From the NCBI GenBank assembly GCA_963678675.1, contig OY783196.1, positions 29,428,827 to 29,492,826 of the forward strand: 64,000 bases of DNA, in the 5' to 3' direction. This document shows positions 61,175 to 64,000 of this stretch, piece after piece; the first letter of the stretch is position 1, and every line of letters starts with the position of its first letter. The notes below the pieces were generated by a model, which made no database searches, was not told where the DNA came from, and saw only the letters and a program-made list of their open reading frames with translations. Source of the DNA: Xiphydria camelus. Its lineage: Eukaryota > Arthropoda > Insecta > Hymenoptera > Xiphydriidae. The position numbers were made by a program, and so were the translations under genes.

Positions 61175-64000
61175 AATTAGTTATACACCCCGCGAAGGAC
61201 GAGTCGTCACGCTGATGAGATCGACGTTGTTGTGGTTCGCGGACCTTCGGGTGTCTTTCGCGCGGAAGGCCCGCCGAACGCGAATTCGAGTCTATGTATA
61301 ACCTGTGATTACGCGTGTCTCGACGAGGAATGCGCATTCCCGGGTGCACCGGAGAGGTCATTTTAGTACGACGATCCCGTGCGCCTCCGCACTACGCTTC
61401 GTAAACGCAAACGCGCAATCGTAGATTCGCTCTGCCACATCGCGCGCGTACCACGTATATAACTTTACAAGTGATAGGAACAAAATTACGTACAAATAAG
61501 GCTGAATGATATTCCACACACGTAGAATTACATAGGGTTTAATTAGATTCGACGTTCTTTCCATTTCTCTATCGTAGATCGTAACGGTTAGTTAGTTTCC
61601 GGTTTTTTCCAGTCGATCCTACGTTCGACTACGCCTCGACGGCGATTCTTCGTCCCTCGGATAAATACCTACTTTTTCGATATACGCGTAGGTCTCATAG
61701 CGAGATCGATAGCACATTACTAGATTTATCATTAGAGTCGAACGCGAGCGACGTGTTCTCTCGGCCGGACCAGTCCGGCCGTTTTATTTATTAGGCAGTG
61801 AATAACGATCCAAGCAATACCGTTTACGGACGTCGCGGTGGAAGGGAACGACAGTTGATCGCGGCGTCGAATTGAATAACGAAAAAATGATATTAAAAAT
61901 ACGCTTTTCTATATATTACATCTCGTTTCTCTATTAGTTATCGCACGCGACGTGCGCTCGATGCGCGCGATCGATAGATCGTTGGCAGGACGAGAAATAC
62001 TTTCTCGAATTTTAATGTCACCTCGCTAAACATTCTGTCACGTGCGACGCGCCAGATCGGATTGCCCGATCGACGTCCAATACTCTAAAGTTGATCGGAA
62101 ATTCCGATCACGCGTGCAGTGCCGCGAGTGCGTTACTACGCCGGTCCATAAATGGGCGCGTATCGGGATACTATTTTTTACTGGCCGTACGTACGATTTT
62201 GTATTTGTATCGAGGCCTATAAAATTCTATTGAAATGTCTCATTCGATTTTCTTCGGAGAGATAGCGAGAGAGAGAGAAAGAGGGGATCTCTCGTTCGTT
62301 ATGGTAGTTCGCTAGCGACTTAACGGGACTATCGAGATATTTACAATTTCCGATTATCTGCTCGTGACGATCGAATAGTTCGAAATTAAATTAATCCCTC
62401 TACGATATTTTACAAATGACGCTTTCGTGCCTTCGCGACAGATCAGTTTTCTCGAGATAATCGCGGAAGACAGACCTAGCGGGCCGCTGCATTCTCCCTG
62501 CCTTCCAAAAATTTAGGGAGACGGCGACCTCTGCCAGTTCTGTTGTACCGCCGTTATTACACGGCGCATGTGCAAGTATTCGCTAATTCTAATTGTAAGT
62601 CGAATTGCGATGCATCGTGGATTTACCGTTGCCAGTGAATCGTATTTATTTCCAGACAGCAAATTGCTGGCGCGGTGGCTCAGCAATGCAGGCGCAAGGA
62701 ACGGTACAAGGTGCTCTTTATTTTGATAGCGCACAAAATGTTGACTTTTTAATCGAAACGTTGACCCAAATCTGTTTGTCGAATGTTTGTTTTGTGCCGG
62801 CATATCGCCGACGAGGGATGTGCTTTTAAACTGACGTAAGTCAACAATCGTAGTCCCCAATTAACACATTCGGAATGAGGAAACCATTCATGCGGTTACT
62901 GCGATGTACGGAGTTGTTAAAAGTTTTGCGTTGATGCGTCAATAACTCATTGGGGTGTCCAAATACGAAATTTTAATAAGAAAGCACTTTTGCTTAATTC
63001 GAGAAGAATGAGAATTATACCTCTCCAAAAATATTTAAATGAGCACATTTTTGAGCTGCACCAATATATCACTGCGATCGTATTACTGGGAACTAAAACC
63101 GAGCACAGAATTCTAAATTATACAGGCTCACACTTTGCTGTCTGGATTTGTTATGATAAAACACGAGACCTGCACGATACAGTGAACAAGCGTAACACGG
63201 TATCGCGAAGTCAGTGGACGCGATTCTAGATAAATAAAATGTACATTCCGATCGGGATCGTCCGATATATGCGAAAGAGTCGCGGTGCAAGTTTTCTATA
63301 CACTCTCTTCTGCAATAGTTTTCTGAAAGGAGGAATTTTTTCCACCACGTCTACTACAGGGTTAGTCGGCACATATCAGCGAGTCACTTCGAACTCGAGC
63401 TTGCAATATTTAACTGGAAACTAACGCATGGCGAAGTTCTAACCGAAACCCCGTTTGTAAACCCCGATGTCGCCGCTCCCCGGAGTAGTGGCGACGAATG
63501 GCGATGTAGGTTTGCTTCGATCGATCGTAGGATGGATTTAAGCGGATCAAAAATATGTTTATTATACGATTACAGTTATCAGTAATATACCCTACAACGT
63601 ACAAGAGAGAAGTATCGCTGATAGTCCAATTCTGTAAAATGTAATGTCCCATCGATACTTAACACCAATGATGCTATTTAGACAAATAAATATGTTCGAA
63701 AAAATATTACGAGTTTTCCATTCGTTTCTATTGCGCCCTCTGATTACTTATTTACATTAATTACATAGATATATCTGGAATATAATAACGTACCTATATA
63801 TAGTAATATTTAGAATATTCACGTGACGCTCGATAAGCACGCTAGGTCGCTCAAAGACGTCGTTTCGGCACGAAATGGGCTACTTTCATGATTTTTGTTT
63901 GAATTTGTTGCTAGAGCCTTGCGAGAAAAAAAATTGAATGTCCCATTTCATTCATAATGATGAAGATATAATTTAATTTTTTCACGTCCATCTAGATTTT
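61175..64000. other. Downstream intergenic DNA
   Basis: AT-rich sequence with short open frames only. No splice-supported coding exon, RNA gene or clear mobile element was identified up to the window edge. Confidence 0.6.

Overview
The window is nuclear DNA of an insect. The supported genes are a tandem pair of CYP304-type cytochrome P450s, an NADP-dependent malic enzyme (Men), a LAMMER/CLK-family kinase (Doa) and a PAQR4-type seven-transmembrane protein. All have GT-AG introns, with small coding exons scattered in long CpG-rich, AT/GC-mosaic introns and intergenic DNA. CYP304 is an arthropod family and the Doa layout is insect-like. A hymenopteran such as an ant is my best guess, but nothing in the sequence proves the order. 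No prokaryotic operon, CRISPR array, rRNA or convincing tRNA was seen.

Layout, left to right. 1-2448: CYP304 copy 1 (+), with exon 1 off the left edge. 3312-6189: CYP304 copy 2 (+), complete at 506 codons. The two lie in a tandem segmental duplication. A piece of Men intron 1 (8025-8559) is repeated between the P450s (2523-3084), so the left unit once extended past the Men first exon and has since lost about 1.76 kb. 6585-7042: a reverse-oriented solo LTR upstream of Men. 7700-22052: Men (+), 8 coding exons, 593 codons, with a possible second promoter and start in exon 2. 22.4 kb: Men and Doa converge, with opposed poly(A) signals 27 bp apart. 23718-47337: Doa (-), ten coding exons for a 504-residue form. 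An alternative 1.07-kb N-terminal exon (29328-30401) gives a 717- or 730-residue form. Further phase-compatible candidate N-terminal exons lie at 33159-33407, 48192-48295, 48916-49005 and 49940-50130. 52476-60471: PAQR4 homologue (+), 5 coding exons, 377 codons, head-to-head with the upstream exons of Doa. 60472-64000: PAQR4 3' UTR and downstream DNA with no gene that I can support.

The genes do not form a pathway. CYP304 enzymes are microsomal monooxygenases. Malic enzyme makes cytosolic NADPH, which P450 reductase and lipid synthesis can use. Doa phosphorylates SR splicing factors. PAQR4 is an intracellular membrane protein linked to ceramide metabolism. Their adjacency is probably chromosomal context only.

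The non-coding DNA is rich in small non-autonomous inverted-repeat elements (5192-5420, 7836-7968, 17067-17341, 34812-34969, 35007-35206, 38675-38970, 51105-51203, 54802-55098), one solo LTR, and simple repeats. Gene structures were built by hand from splice signals, reading phase and remembered family motifs. No alignment or database search was run.
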